NCBI RefSeq assembly: GCF_000770635.1
Contig: NZ_AVBF01000035.1
Span: 1 to 44,062 of the forward strand
DNA from: Pontibacillus yanchengensis Y32
GTDB taxonomy: Bacteria; Bacillota; Bacilli; Bacillales; BH030062
Length of the DNA: 44,062 nucleotides
Direction of reading: 5' to 3'
Position 1 is the stretch's first letter; each line of letters begins with the position of its first letter. A model generated the notes under the pieces. That model was not told the origin of the DNA and made no database searches. It worked only from the letters and a program-made list of their open reading frames with translations. The position numbers and the translations under genes were made by a program. Below, piece after piece: positions 16,080 through 23,977 of the stretch.

Positions 16080-16703
16080 GTGAGAGAATCTTCATGGGGA
16101 AAGAAGAAGCTCTTTTATTGGAATATATTAATGATAGTATGTATTTTATTTTGGGTGGCTGCATCTAATGTTGCAGCAGCACCCGATCCCTCAGAAGTGG
16201 AAACAGCGAAAGAAGAAGCATCATTACAAGTTATCGGTACGGTTACCTCTCATCATCTTGTAGAAGACCTGAGTGTAGAAGGGGAACCTAAACAAAAAAG
16301 AAAAATGAAACTATCCATAAACGAAATAATAAAAAATTCTTCTGAAATAAAGAATATTCAGAATGTAGAGGTTTTTTACACATACATTCCAAAATGGTCA
16401 GCTAATCAATATAATGGATCGGGATTTTTGGATGTTGAAACAGGTGATGTAATCGAGATTTGGTTAGATAAGACCTCGGGAGGATGGAAGTCTGCTCTTG
16501 GAGCTGCTACCTATGAACATAAAACATATGTAAATGATCGGTCAGAGATTATTTCAGAACCTTTTGCTCATCGTATTAATCGAATAATAAATGAAAATAT
16601 ACTGAATGGTCCATATCTCTCCGCTATCGTTTTAGTTTTTTTAGTAGCTGTCTTGTTCACTATAGGTTTAGTGGCTAGAAAAAAGAAACATACGGCTTCC
16701 TAA
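16080..16703 (+). CDS. Secreted, C-terminally anchored protein, unrecognised
   Basis: 207-aa protein with a Sec-type signal peptide (basic KKK, hydrophobic NILMIVCILFWVAASNVAA, likely cleaved after AAA), an extracellular domain, and a C-terminal membrane helix (YLSAIVLVFLVAVLFTIGLVA) followed by RKKKH. There is no LPXTG motif, so anchoring is by the helix. The GTG start at 16080 has GAAGGGGA very close; an internal ATG in the signal peptide is an alternative. I do not recognise the extracellular domain, which is about 115 residues and has no cysteines. Confidence 0.65.
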   Translation: MRESSWGKKKLFYWNILMIVCILFWVAASNVAAAPDPSEVETAKEEASLQVIGTVTSHHLVEDLSVEGEPKQKRKMKLSINEIIKNSSEIKNIQNVEVFYTYIPKWSANQYNGSGFLDVETGDVIEIWLDKTSGGWKSALGAATYEHKTYVNDRSEIISEPFAHRINRIINENILNGPYLSAIVLVFLVAVLFTIGLVARKKKHTAS

Positions 16704-16739
16704 GAAAGGGTGGGAATAAATGGAACACCCTTTCTTAGG
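16699..16739 (+). terminator. Hairpin between convergent genes
   Basis: CCTAAGAAAGGGTG pairs with CACCCTTTCTTAGG (14 bp) and overlaps the stop codon of the upstream gene; it lies between convergent genes. Neither side has a clear T-run, so it may act weakly in both directions. Confidence 0.6.
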
Positions 16740-16747
16740 AAAATAAA

Positions 16748-17377
16748 TTAGGAAGTATGTTCCTTAGTAGAAGACTGTCTATCAGAATATGGGGGAGGGC
16801 ATGATTTTGTTTGTTTTTTCTTGCTAAAGTATTTGAAGGTAATATAAGCAATCAATAATACTCCTAACCCTATATAGATATACTGTTGAATACTAGAGAG
16901 TAAACTTTTCATTGATTCGAGGTTACCAATGTTTCCTAGCATTAACATGAGGTATATCCACGGAAAAATTCCAATAAATGTGATGACAGCAAAACGGTAA
17001 GGGCGTACTTTACTTAGTCCAGAGAAGTATGAGATGTAGTTTCCAAGCCCTAGGGGACGAGATAAAGCAATAGTCCATTCTCCACATCGGTTAAACCACC
17101 GTTCAGCTTTTTCAATCTTATTCTCATTAAACCATTGTTTTACTTTATGATCTAATTTGTAACCGATGTAATAGGGTATAAAGCTAAATGCTGTATAAAC
17201 AATCCCAGCTAATAAAGCAATTCCAAAACTTGCAAGAGCAGACGCCTTAAGTATATATCCATAAGTCAGTACGACAATCGCTCCTGGAAATGGCAAGGAG
17301 GAAGCTTCTATGGCTAGACTGAGAAGTAAACCAAATATACCTATGTCCTTAATGAAAGAGATAATGAAATCAAGCAT
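16748..17377 (-). CDS. DedA-family membrane protein
   Basis: 209-aa DedA/SNARE-associated family protein. The conserved core is seen: EASSLPFPGAIVVLTYGY, YYIGYKLDHKVKQWF, and LSRPLGLGNYISYFSGLSKV with the essential Arg. DedA proteins flip phosphatidyl lipids or undecaprenyl phosphate in characterised relatives; which lipid here is not known. AAAGGAG precedes the ATG. Convergent with the secreted protein gene. Confidence 0.85.
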   Translation of the reverse strand: MLDFIISFIKDIGIFGLLLSLAIEASSLPFPGAIVVLTYGYILKASALASFGIALLAGIVYTAFSFIPYYIGYKLDHKVKQWFNENKIEKAERWFNRCGEWTIALSRPLGLGNYISYFSGLSKVRPYRFAVITFIGIFPWIYLMLMLGNIGNLESMKSLLSSIQQYIYIGLGVLLIAYITFKYFSKKKQTKSCPPPYSDRQSSTKEHTS

Positions 17378-17502
17378 AGGGTCTCCTTTCTGCTACTATT
17401 AATCACCTAACTATTCTTTACCCCACATTCATGGTGACTAAAAGAATATTTTGATGGGAATTTGTACCTTTTAAATGTTATAGAGTTATATATAAACAGA
17501 TA

Positions 17503-17540
17503 ACCCCCCTTTAAAACTATAAAAGCTTTAAAGGGGGGGT
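17503..17540 (-). terminator. Terminator of the 53-aa gene
   Basis: ACCCCCCTTTAAA (17503-17515) with TTTAAAGGGGGGGT (17527-17540), 13-bp stem. On the minus strand it is followed by TATCTGTTTATAT. It follows the 53-aa ORF and precedes the DedA gene. Confidence 0.75.
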
Positions 17541-17594
17541 ATCTAGTCAAAGGTGGATAACTTTATAATTCATCATTCGGCATATACGTTTAAG

Positions 17595-17756
17595 TTATCC
17601 TTGAATCATTGGGAAAACGTATTGAATTAAAAACCAGAGAATTCCAAAGAAAATAATTAAATACGTTACATATTTAATTGCTGCTACGCCTACTTTACTA
17701 GAGTCTTGTTTTTTCTCTTTATGTTCTATTTCTACATCGCGATCTTCATAAGCCAT
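17595..17756 (-). CDS. 53-aa single-pass membrane protein
   Basis: A 53-codon ORF with AAAGGAG 9 bases before the ATG. Charged N-terminal half (MAYEDRDVEIEHKEKKQD) then one membrane segment (YVTYLIIFFGILWFLIQYVF) ending PMIQG. No family recognised. It lies 27 bp downstream of the HPr-like gene on the same strand, so it is probably in that transcript and perhaps under the same stress promoter. Confidence 0.65.
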   Translation of the reverse strand: MAYEDRDVEIEHKEKKQDSSKVGVAAIKYVTYLIIFFGILWFLIQYVFPMIQG

Positions 17757-17783
17757 TTGTCATTCTCCTTTCAAATGATGATA

Positions 17784-18107
17784 CTAAACTTGAATTGCAA
17801 CATGAGCAGGAGCTTCGTGATTTGAACGAACCTCACATTTTTCTAATGGTTTCTCGCAAACTTTTATAATCTTCTCATATGCGTATTCCACATTTTCTCC
17901 GTCAATAATCATTAAAATAGGCGATTTTTTTTGATAGTAAAGAAAGAAACTTAATAATTTTGGTAGGTTGCTAACATCTGCTATAAGGTCATCTTGATAT
18001 AAGTACACATCATACGTTCCTTTAGAAACAAAGCGGTATATGTTCATTATTTCTTCCATAGAAATACGTTGGTTAAAATGTACTTGATAGGATGATATTT
18101 GAGTCAA
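17784..18107 (-). CDS. HPr-like fold protein lacking the phosphorylation sites
   Basis: 107-aa protein whose length and pattern match the HPr phosphocarrier fold: RISMEEIMNIYRFVSKGTYDVYLYQ aligns with helix 1/strand 2 and SPILMIIDGENVEYAYEKI with the last strand and helix. The active-site His and regulatory Ser of HPr are absent, so it cannot be a normal phosphocarrier. The start is TTG at 18107, set 8 bases after GAGG; a GTG at 18116 overlaps that site. A SigB-like promoter lies upstream. Assignment is from pattern only. Confidence 0.55.
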   Translation of the reverse strand: MTQISSYQVHFNQRISMEEIMNIYRFVSKGTYDVYLYQDDLIADVSNLPKLLSFFLYYQKKSPILMIIDGENVEYAYEKIIKVCEKPLEKCEVRSNHEAPAHVAIQV

Positions 18108-18200
18108 GGTAGTCACCTCTAATTTACTTTTATAAAATTTGAATCATGAAGGTTGGTATGCTCTTCATATTCATTATGTACCTTGTTTGTTAATTATCTA

Positions 18201-18226
18201 ATACCCTTTTATTTTATTTTAAAAAC
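18201..18226 (-). promoter_or_regulatory. SigB-like promoter of the HPr-like gene
   Basis: On the minus strand GTTTTT (18226-18221), a 14-bp spacer and GGGTAT (18206-18201): a near-consensus general-stress promoter about 95 bp before the start codon. Suggests stress induction of the HPr-like and 53-aa genes. Confidence 0.5.
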
Positions 18227-18297
18227 AAATATATCGAGATTTATCTACATAATTAAGTGTGTAAATAATCTATATATCTTTCCTTTTAGTGAACTAA

Positions 18298-19047
18298 TTA
18301 ATGCTCATATATCATTTTTTTCGTCATGCCACCATCAATAACTATATTTTCACCTGTCACGAATGCATTTTCTTTATCACTAAGATAAAAACAAGCTCTA
18401 GCCACATCTAGAGGATGACCAACTCGTTTGGAAGGGTGTTGTGTGTGATCAATATCTCGTAAGTGTTCATAATGCTCCGTTTGAATCCAACCAGGGCTTA
18501 TTGAGTTGACTCTTATTTGATATTCACTTAACGAAATAGCCATTGAATGAGTGAGAGCAATGATTCCGCCCTTCGTAGCTGCATATGACTCTGAGTCTTG
18601 TTCAGACATGAATGCTCTGGTAGAAGCCATGTTAATAATTCTCCCATGAATTCCATTATCCCGCCATCTTTTTGCCACTTCTTGTGAACATAGAAAAGCA
18701 CTTCTAAGATTGGATTGAATAACGTTATCCCAATCTTCAACAGTTAATTCAAAAAAGTTCCTAAAATAACTAACTCCAGCGTTATTAATAAGAATGGTGG
18801 GCTCTAGATTTGCTTGATCTATTAATAAAAATGTATGTTGAATGGACTCTGGATTGCGAAGGTCACAATAAAAAAAAGCCCCCTGATTTTCATGTTCATT
18901 TAATTCTTGAATGAGTTTCTCACCATTTCCTTGATCATTATCTATTATAATCACATATGCTCCCTTTTTAGCATATTCTTGTACAAGAGTTTTCCCAATT
19001 CCATTACTTCCACCTGTGATAACGACAGTATCTTTAGTGAAGTTCAT
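18298..19047 (-). CDS. Short-chain dehydrogenase/reductase (SDR)
   Basis: 249-aa classical SDR: cofactor motif TGGSNGIG at 11-18, acidic D at the end of strand 2 (IIIDND) pointing to NAD preference, NNAGVS near 88, catalytic S in MASTRA, Y and K in ESYAATKGG, and the C-terminal VIDGGMT. Oxidises or reduces an alcohol/ketone of unknown identity. TAGGAG precedes the ATG. Monocistronic by its surroundings. Confidence 0.85.
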   Translation of the reverse strand: MNFTKDTVVITGGSNGIGKTLVQEYAKKGAYVIIIDNDQGNGEKLIQELNEHENQGAFFYCDLRNPESIQHTFLLIDQANLEPTILINNAGVSYFRNFFELTVEDWDNVIQSNLRSAFLCSQEVAKRWRDNGIHGRIINMASTRAFMSEQDSESYAATKGGIIALTHSMAISLSEYQIRVNSISPGWIQTEHYEHLRDIDHTQHPSKRVGHPLDVARACFYLSDKENAFVTGENIVIDGGMTKKMIYEH

Positions 19048-19171
19048 TTAATCAACTCCTAAATCTTCCTTAACAATAATCCTTAATAGTCATACCTTTT
19101 TCAATGAATAAATAAACAAAAAATAGTTAGATTTATAATAAGAGGAGTAGGGAAAGAAGAAAAAAAGCATA

Positions 19172-19200
19172 TTGTATGCGGTAAGTCCTTATGATATATT
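19172..19200 (+). promoter_or_regulatory. SigA-type promoter of the HD gene
   Basis: TTGTAT (19172-19177), exactly 17 bp, TATATT (19195-19200), 29 bp before the start codon. Confidence 0.6.
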
Positions 19201-19228
19201 ATTTTGAAAACAAACGGAGGGATTATAG

Positions 19229-19777
19229 ATGAGAGACGTTACACTAGTTGATATATTTAAGCATCATATTACCAGGAAATACCTTCGTCGTTCAGGAGTA
19301 CATCATGCTGTGACTGCTGCTTTCTATGCCTTTGAGTTAGCCGTTGAACGTGGTGTTCAAGTAGATTATGCTGCCAAGGCTGCGCTTTTACATGACATAG
19401 GTCATTATGAGTGGTATAACAACGAAGGAGAATGGGATTATGACGATTATAGACAAAATGATATTCATGCCATTAAAGGAGCAGAACGTGCACATAAACT
19501 TCTGATAAGGCTTGGGGAGAATCGAGTTGCTGCAAAGCATATTTCGGTTTCAATTTTGTTGCACACAGATTCATATTTACCTTTCTCACTAGATGGCAAA
19601 CAAACAGCTTTACAAGAAGTAGTTACGTTAGCTGATAATAAAGATGAACAACCTAAAGGGCTACATCATTATAAACAAATGGAAATTAGCGAAGCTATTC
19701 GTCAACTTCATCAGCTAGATCAAAAAATAGATGCGTACTTAATCAATCATAATACAGATAGTGAATTGCCTAGCTAA
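19229..19777 (+). CDS. HD-domain phosphohydrolase
   Basis: 182-aa HD-superfamily protein. The metal site is seen as HHAVTAAF, LLHDIGHYEW (the HD pair, about residues 53-54) and a later D in LADNKDE. It likely hydrolyses a phosphate ester or nucleotide; substrate unknown. CGGAGGG precedes the ATG and a SigA-type promoter lies just upstream. A strong promoter for the next transcript begins 30 bp after its stop codon. Confidence 0.78.
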   Translation: MRDVTLVDIFKHHITRKYLRRSGVHHAVTAAFYAFELAVERGVQVDYAAKAALLHDIGHYEWYNNEGEWDYDDYRQNDIHAIKGAERAHKLLIRLGENRVAAKHISVSILLHTDSYLPFSLDGKQTALQEVVTLADNKDEQPKGLHHYKQMEISEAIRQLHQLDQKIDAYLINHNTDSELPS

Positions 19778-19806
19778 GAATTTTTTATTGAATTTTGTGA
19801 AATGTA

Positions 19807-19835
19807 TTTACATTTTCCAAATCATTGCATATACT
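19807..19835 (+). promoter_or_regulatory. Promoter of the structured leader
   Basis: TTTACA (19807-19812), 17 bp, TATACT (19830-19835). The predicted start near 19842 leaves a short run to the leader ORF site AAGTGAGG at 19862. Confidence 0.6.
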
Positions 19836-19841
19836 TTCCAT

Positions 19842-20177
19842 GTACGAAAAAATTAACCAGAAAGTGAGGTCAAACCCATGAAGTATAATAAAACGAATTC
19901 AACCAATCAACTGAATACTAAATCCCATTTGACCTTACGTGTACTGCGTTAATCACAAATATAATCCTTCCAGTGACATTTAACTGCCAGGTCTAATGGG
20001 CTGCGGTGCTAATGTCTATATAATAGCTTCCTTGTAACCGTGGGTGATAAGCCTGCGGTTCTATTTATAAGATAGGGTGTTAATGTGGCAAGAATGGTTT
20101 GTTCCACAAAATATAAAACACTCTTACCTTATCCAATAAGGAAGTAAAAAGCCGTAGAAGAATCTACGGCTTTTTTT
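19842..20177 (+). ncRNA. Structured leader ending in an intrinsic terminator (putative attenuator)
   Basis: About 335 nt between a good promoter and a terminator (AAAAAGCCGTAGA/TCTACGGCTTTTT at 20146-20175). Near its 5' end GTGAGGTCAAA (19864-19874) pairs with TTTGACCTTAC (19928-19938), enclosing a 24-codon ORF and burying its ribosome site. Further on are AACCG/CGGTT (about 20036-20060), GTGG/CCAC (about 20085-20106) and CCTTAT-CCA-ATAAGG (20127-20141); the CCTTATC strand can alternatively pair upstream with GATAGG (20071-20076). Such exclusive pairings are the hallmark of attenuators. No T-box, Moco or other known riboswitch core is recognised. Confidence 0.5.
19878..19952 (+). CDS. 24-aa leader peptide
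   Basis: ATG at 19878 follows AAGTGAGG by 8 bases. The peptide begins MKYNKTNSTNQL and ends SHLTLRVLR before TAA; the basic RVLR end resembles the Arg-rich stall motifs of leader peptides upstream of ribosome-protection and methylase genes. The hairpin described for the leader joins its ribosome site to codons 17-21. Being this short, its translation rests on the site and the context only. Confidence 0.45.
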   Translation: MKYNKTNSTNQLNTKSHLTLRVLR

Positions 20178-20212
20178 AATGGTTAAAAATGGGAGGAGAA
20201 AGGGGGAGGATT

Positions 20213-20359
20213 ATGACTTTTCAATTTTTAGTATTTAGTGTTTCTATTAAGAAATCACCACGACAAAAAAATGAGAAAGTAACACAATTGCCTTTTCAAG
20301 AACAAACGGTACAAGAAAAGGTAACAGATCGAAAAGCCGTGTATGGTTCACAACTATAA
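20213..20359 (+). CDS. YrzI-like small protein 1
   Basis: 48-aa protein, MTFQFLVFSVSIKKS then a polar tail, behind AGGGGGAGG. The hydrophobic start followed by basic residues fits the YrzI small-protein family of bacilli and resembles the second small protein 110 bp downstream (MQFQLFIFTIVIERR). It begins 36 bp after the leader terminator, so its expression probably depends on read-through. Role unknown in all family members known to me. Confidence 0.6.
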   Translation: MTFQFLVFSVSIKKSPRQKNEKVTQLPFQEQTVQEKVTDRKAVYGSQL

Positions 20360-20379
20360 AACAGAAAGGAGCGGATAAA

Positions 20380-20436
20380 ATGTGCAGACAAACAATTTTC
20401 ATGGAATGGTTAAATGAGGAGAAAGATAGCGCGTAG
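20380..20436 (+). CDS. 18-aa peptide resembling a Rae1-cleaved ORF
   Basis: The whole peptide is MCRQTIFMEWLNEEKDSA, with AAAGGAGCGG 5 bases before its ATG. In the B. subtilis yrzI operon a 17-codon ORF (S1025) is the substrate of the ribosome-associated endonuclease Rae1 (YacP), which cuts just before a lysine codon during translation. Here a Glu-Glu-Lys string (GAG GAG AAA) sits between two YrzI-like genes, the same context. Assignment rests on the context and that motif; rae1 itself is not in this window. Confidence 0.55.
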   Translation: MCRQTIFMEWLNEEKDSA

Positions 20437-20469
20437 CCTCTCAGTATAGTAGATAAGGAGGAATATGGT

Positions 20470-20607
20470 ATGCAATTTCAACTGTTTATTTTTACGATTG
20501 TCATTGAGCGAAGATCTCACAAAGAGCGCATGCAATCAATGATTCGTACAGAAAGTATTTCAAAACAAATTCAATCCCAACGTGACCGTAATTTATTTAT
20601 AAAGTAA
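20470..20607 (+). CDS. YrzI-like small protein 2
   Basis: 45-aa protein starting MQFQLFIFTIVIERRSHKER, a hydrophobic stretch followed by a basic helix; paralogue-like to the 48-aa protein upstream. AAGGAGGAA precedes its ATG by 7 bases. Third ORF of the mini-cluster; an R1 repeat follows 30 bp after the stop and a terminator lies at about 20.9 kb. Confidence 0.62.
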   Translation: MQFQLFIFTIVIERRSHKERMQSMIRTESISKQIQSQRDRNLFIK

Positions 20608-20639
20608 TTTGTGGAAAGAACAAAAGCACAAGCGCCCGT

Positions 20640-20870
20640 CTAGCGAGGTACAAACTGTCCTTATAAGGAAGTTCTGTACAGGGGGGAGGTTCGATTAAGA
20701 CCGCTGCATCACGCAGCAACATCGAACCAACCTACATCATGTAGGCCGAAAAGGGAACACGGAGAGCGACAGCGATCCGATGTTGACTTATCGTAAGGAG
20801 GTGCCAGAAGTTTGCTAGTCGTTGGGCGCTGGAGCTGGACGTGGTCATTTCACTTTTTTGTTATACACAT
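20640..20870 (-). repeat. R1 repeat with inverted hairpin module
   Basis: On the minus strand it reads CCAGCGCCCAACGACTAGC ... CCTCCTTACGATAAGTCAAC ... GGACAGTTTGTACCTCGCT ... CGGGCG, plus the R1 left flank. The internal module lies on the plus strand, opposite to its orientation in the copy at 43.7 kb: GGTTCGAT (20688-20695) pairs with ATCGAACC (20721-20728) around GCTGCATCACGCAGC (20703-20717), followed by CCTACATCATGTAGG (20731-20745). Confidence 0.75.
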
Positions 20871-20896
20871 GCATTGAATTTATAATTTTGCTAGAA

Positions 20897-20926
20897 AAAT
20901 GGGGCTTGAATTAGCCCCTTTTTCTA
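20897..20926 (+). terminator. Terminator after the mini-gene cluster
   Basis: GGGGCT, loop TGAAT, with AGCCCC then TTTTTCTAAT; 6-7 bp GC-rich stem at 20901-20918. Confidence 0.75.
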
Positions 20927-21061
20927 ATAGAAAGAAAGTAGCAATATTTAGTATCAAAAACGATGGTTATGGCTTTTGTAGAATCTTACAGGTAGAGATG
21001 TGCCTTGTTCTTTGGTAGTGTAAACATAATAGGATTTATTTTAGAAAGGAGAGTGAGGACT

Positions 21062-22333
21062 ATGATTGAAAAGAGAAAGCCTATAGAGGTAACAGAAGCG
21101 GTGAATAGAGTGATGACCTATGCTAGAGAACTTACATATGAAATCGTCCCCATTGAAGAAAGTGATGGTCGTGTTCTAGCAGAAGATATATATGCTAGTC
21201 ACCCGATTCCCTCTTTTGATAAATCCCCTTATGACGGATTTGCGTTTAAAGCTGCTGATACCAATTATGCAAGTCAGGATGCCCCTGTTTCTTTTGAAGT
21301 AGTAGAACATATTCCTGCAGGGACAATAGGTAAGAAAACGTTGAAAAAGGGAGAGGCTGTTAGAATCATGACAGGCGCACCATTGCCAAAAGGTGCTGAT
21401 TGTGTGGCGATGTTTGAAATCTGTCAAACATACCAAGAGAATGAGAAAGAGTATATGAGTATTAAACGTACAATTAATGCTTTAGATAATGTGAATCGAA
21501 AGGGGTCTGAAACGCTTGAAGGTACCCATTTAGTAGAGAAGGGAACCTATATTCATCCTGGGGTGAAAGCGGTTCTTGCTACATTTGGACATGCGACTGT
21601 TTGTGTAGCAAAGAAGCCTTTAATAGGGTTATTTACAACAGGAACAGAACTGTTGGATGTGTCAGATGATCTAGTTCCAGGTAAGATTCGTAACTCCAAT
21701 GGTCATATGATAGCATCACAGATTAATCGAGCTGGTGGAGAAGTTAGAATGCTAGGAACATTGGCAGATGATTTTGAAGCAAGTTATAAAGCTATACAAG
21801 AAGCCCTTAATGAAGTAGATATGCTCATTACAACTGGAGGAGTTTCTGTAGGTGATTATGATTTAATGCCAGATATCTATGACAAATTGGAGGCTGAGCA
21901 ATTATTTAACAAAGTAGCAATGAGACCAGGCAGTGTAACTACAGTGGCTGTTAAGGGGAATCAATTATTATTTGGTTTATCTGGGAATCCATCAGCCTGT
22001 TATGTAGGATTTGAGTTGTTTGTCCGACCAGTTATTCAAAAGGCAATGTTCTCAAAACAACCATATCCCCCTAAAAGTAAAGCTTATCTCACAACAGATT
22101 TCCCTAAGCCAAATCCATTTACACGATTTGTGAGAAGTAGGGTGGTGGCTAAGGATGGTCAGATATGGATTGAACCTGCTGGAATAGATAAGTCTGCAGT
22201 AGTCACATCACTTATAGAAACAAACGCATTTATGATGTTGCCTGGAGGTACAAGAGGCTTTAAAAAAGGAGATAAGGTTGAGGTAATCTTCCTCGATACA
22301 TATCAAGGCCAGACGGAGCCGTGGACAACCTAG
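21062..22333 (+). CDS. moeA: Molybdopterin molybdenumtransferase
   Basis: 423-aa MoeA, which inserts molybdate into adenylylated molybdopterin in the last step of Mo-cofactor synthesis. Visible signatures: [16 protein letters not shown] near residue 50, [14 protein letters not shown] near 105, [35 protein letters not shown] and the C-terminal domain IV. The ATG at 21062 with AAAGGAGAGTGAGG upstream is used; the longer frame from 21005 lacks a site. moaA begins 56 bp after its stop codon; other moa/mob genes are not in this window. No Moco riboswitch was recognised upstream. Confidence 0.93.
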   Translation: MIEKRKPIEVTEAVNRVMTYARELTYEIVPIEESDGRVLAEDIYASHPIPSFDKSPYDGFAFKAADTNYASQDAPVSFEVVEHIPAGTIGKKTLKKGEAVRIMTGAPLPKGADCVAMFEICQTYQENEKEYMSIKRTINALDNVNRKGSETLEGTHLVEKGTYIHPGVKAVLATFGHATVCVAKKPLIGLFTTGTELLDVSDDLVPGKIRNSNGHMIASQINRAGGEVRMLGTLADDFEASYKAIQEALNEVDMLITTGGVSVGDYDLMPDIYDKLEAEQLFNKVAMRPGSVTTVAVKGNQLLFGLSGNPSACYVGFELFVRPVIQKAMFSKQPYPPKSKAYLTTDFPKPNPFTRFVRSRVVAKDGQIWIEPAGIDKSAVVTSLIETNAFMMLPGGTRGFKKGDKVEVIFLDTYQGQTEPWTT

Positions 22334-22389
22334 AGCTAGGCTTGTACAATAGAAAAAATATACATTTTAACAGACGGAGGAGGGATAAT

Positions 22390-23412
22390 GTGACAGAGCA
22401 ATCTCAAGCCATAAAAGATCAATTTGGAAGACCTCTGAAAGATCTTCGAATCTCCGTTATTGATCAGTGTAATTTTCGTTGTACGTATTGTATGCCGGCA
22501 GATATATTTGGAGCAGATTACCCATTTTTAAATAAAGAAGAGATGCTAACATTTGATGAGATTATCCGTACTGCTGAAGTATTTGCTTCATTAGGAGTAG
22601 AGAAAATTAGGCTGACAGGTGGAGAACCTTTATTACGAAAAAACCTTCATTTATTAATAGAAAGACTGTTCTCTATTAATGGGATTGAAGATATCGCATT
22701 AACAACGAATGGTGTATTCCTACCTAAATATGCCATGCTTTTAAAAGAAGCAGGACTTAAAAGAGTTAATTTGAGTTTAGATGCCATTGACGACGAGGTG
22801 TTTCAATCTATAAATAGTCGCGGTGTTAAGACGTCTCCTGTACTTAAGGGGATTGAAGCGGCAGAAGAAGCTGGCTTGCAAGTAAAGGTCAATATGGTAG
22901 TAAAAAGAGGTATGAACGAATCGCAAATTTTACCAATGGCTAGATTTTTCAAAGGAAAAGGGCATATACTGCGATTTATCGAATTTATGGATGTGGGCAA
23001 TGTAAACGGATGGGAAAATAGTGAAGTTGTCTCCAAACAAGAAATTATTAATACAATTACCGAGGAACTACCACTTAAACAACTTGCACCTAATTATTAT
23101 GGGGAAGTAGCAACACGATATAGGTATAAAGATGGCGATGGAGAGATAGGTGTGATATCTTCCGTTACAGATCATTTTTGTGACACGTGTACTAGAGCGA
23201 GGCTGTCAGCAGATGGTAAATTGTATCATTGTTTGTTTGCCTCTCAAGGTTATGATATTCGGAAGCTGCTTAGACAGGGAATTACTGATAACATGTTCAA
23301 ACTAGAAGTGATGAAAAAATGGAGTACCCGAGGAGACAGGTATTCAGCAGATCGCGCAGAGGGAAAACTTCCCATAAAGGAAAAGATTGAAATGTCTTAT
23401 ATAGGTGGTTAA
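22390..23412 (+). CDS. moaA: GTP 3',8-cyclase (radical SAM)
   Basis: 340-aa MoaA; with MoaC it turns GTP into cyclic pyranopterin monophosphate, the first step of Mo-cofactor synthesis. N-terminal cluster cysteines C27, C31, C34 are in [13 protein letters not shown] binds SAM; the C-terminal cluster is [14 protein letters not shown] ... HCLFA. It ends in the required GG. The start is GTG at 22390 with GGAGGAGGG upstream; the frame opening at 22321 overlaps moeA and has no site. Pairs functionally with moeA just before it. Confidence 0.93.
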   Translation: MTEQSQAIKDQFGRPLKDLRISVIDQCNFRCTYCMPADIFGADYPFLNKEEMLTFDEIIRTAEVFASLGVEKIRLTGGEPLLRKNLHLLIERLFSINGIEDIALTTNGVFLPKYAMLLKEAGLKRVNLSLDAIDDEVFQSINSRGVKTSPVLKGIEAAEEAGLQVKVNMVVKRGMNESQILPMARFFKGKGHILRFIEFMDVGNVNGWENSEVVSKQEIINTITEELPLKQLAPNYYGEVATRYRYKDGDGEIGVISSVTDHFCDTCTRARLSADGKLYHCLFASQGYDIRKLLRQGITDNMFKLEVMKKWSTRGDRYSADRAEGKLPIKEKIEMSYIGG

Positions 23413-23474
23413 TCCTATCCATCATGATAATTAATAAACAAAATGTTATAAAGTGGAAAAGGGGAATGTAAAAC

Positions 23475-23906
23475 GTGAAAACATTTAAATTGATTAAATT
23501 AAATGTAGTTGAAGGTGAAAGTGATGATATTCAAAAAACAACAATCCCACTTATTGATGGATTAATTATTAACCGCGAAGATGAAGATAATACTTGGCTC
23601 ATTGAAGCTTATTTAGAAGAACAATACAAAGATTACTTTGAAGCTATTATGGAAAAAGATGAAGAAATTGTTCTACAAGCAAAAATCACCAAGTCAACAA
23701 ACCAACCAGCTATGTTCTTAGTTAAAGTTATAGATAGTAATGATATTGGCGATAATTGTAATGTATTATTTCTAGGACATATTCTTGATCACAAGAAGGA
23801 TCAAGTAGAAAATATGCTAAAGGACCTTATTGAAAAAGGATATAACGGAGAAGAACTATTGCATGCTTTCAAAAATCGCGTGGAGGATGCTGAATCTTCA
23901 GATTAA
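23475..23906 (+). CDS. ywpF: YwpF-family protein
   Basis: 143-aa acidic soluble protein. MKTFKLIKLNVVEG, IPLIDGLIINREDEDNTWLIEAY and LVKVIDSNDIGDNCNVLFLGH match the YwpF-like family of bacilli, of unknown function. The GTG start at 23475 has AAAGGGGAA upstream. No link to the moa genes is evident apart from the shared strand. A terminator follows. Confidence 0.75.
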   Translation: MKTFKLIKLNVVEGESDDIQKTTIPLIDGLIINREDEDNTWLIEAYLEEQYKDYFEAIMEKDEEIVLQAKITKSTNQPAMFLVKVIDSNDIGDNCNVLFLGHILDHKKDQVENMLKDLIEKGYNGEELLHAFKNRVEDAESSD

Positions 23907-23977
23907 GTAGTTAGGTATATATAGCTATTTAATACCATATGTTGGAGGTTGGGCAAACACTTCTGATTATAAAAAAG

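Noticed and set aside
19842-20177. T-box, Moco or SRP-type RNA
   Set aside because: No T-box antiterminator core, no specifier arrangement, and no recognised Moco or SRP core; the moeA gene is separated from it by the mini-gene cluster and another terminator.
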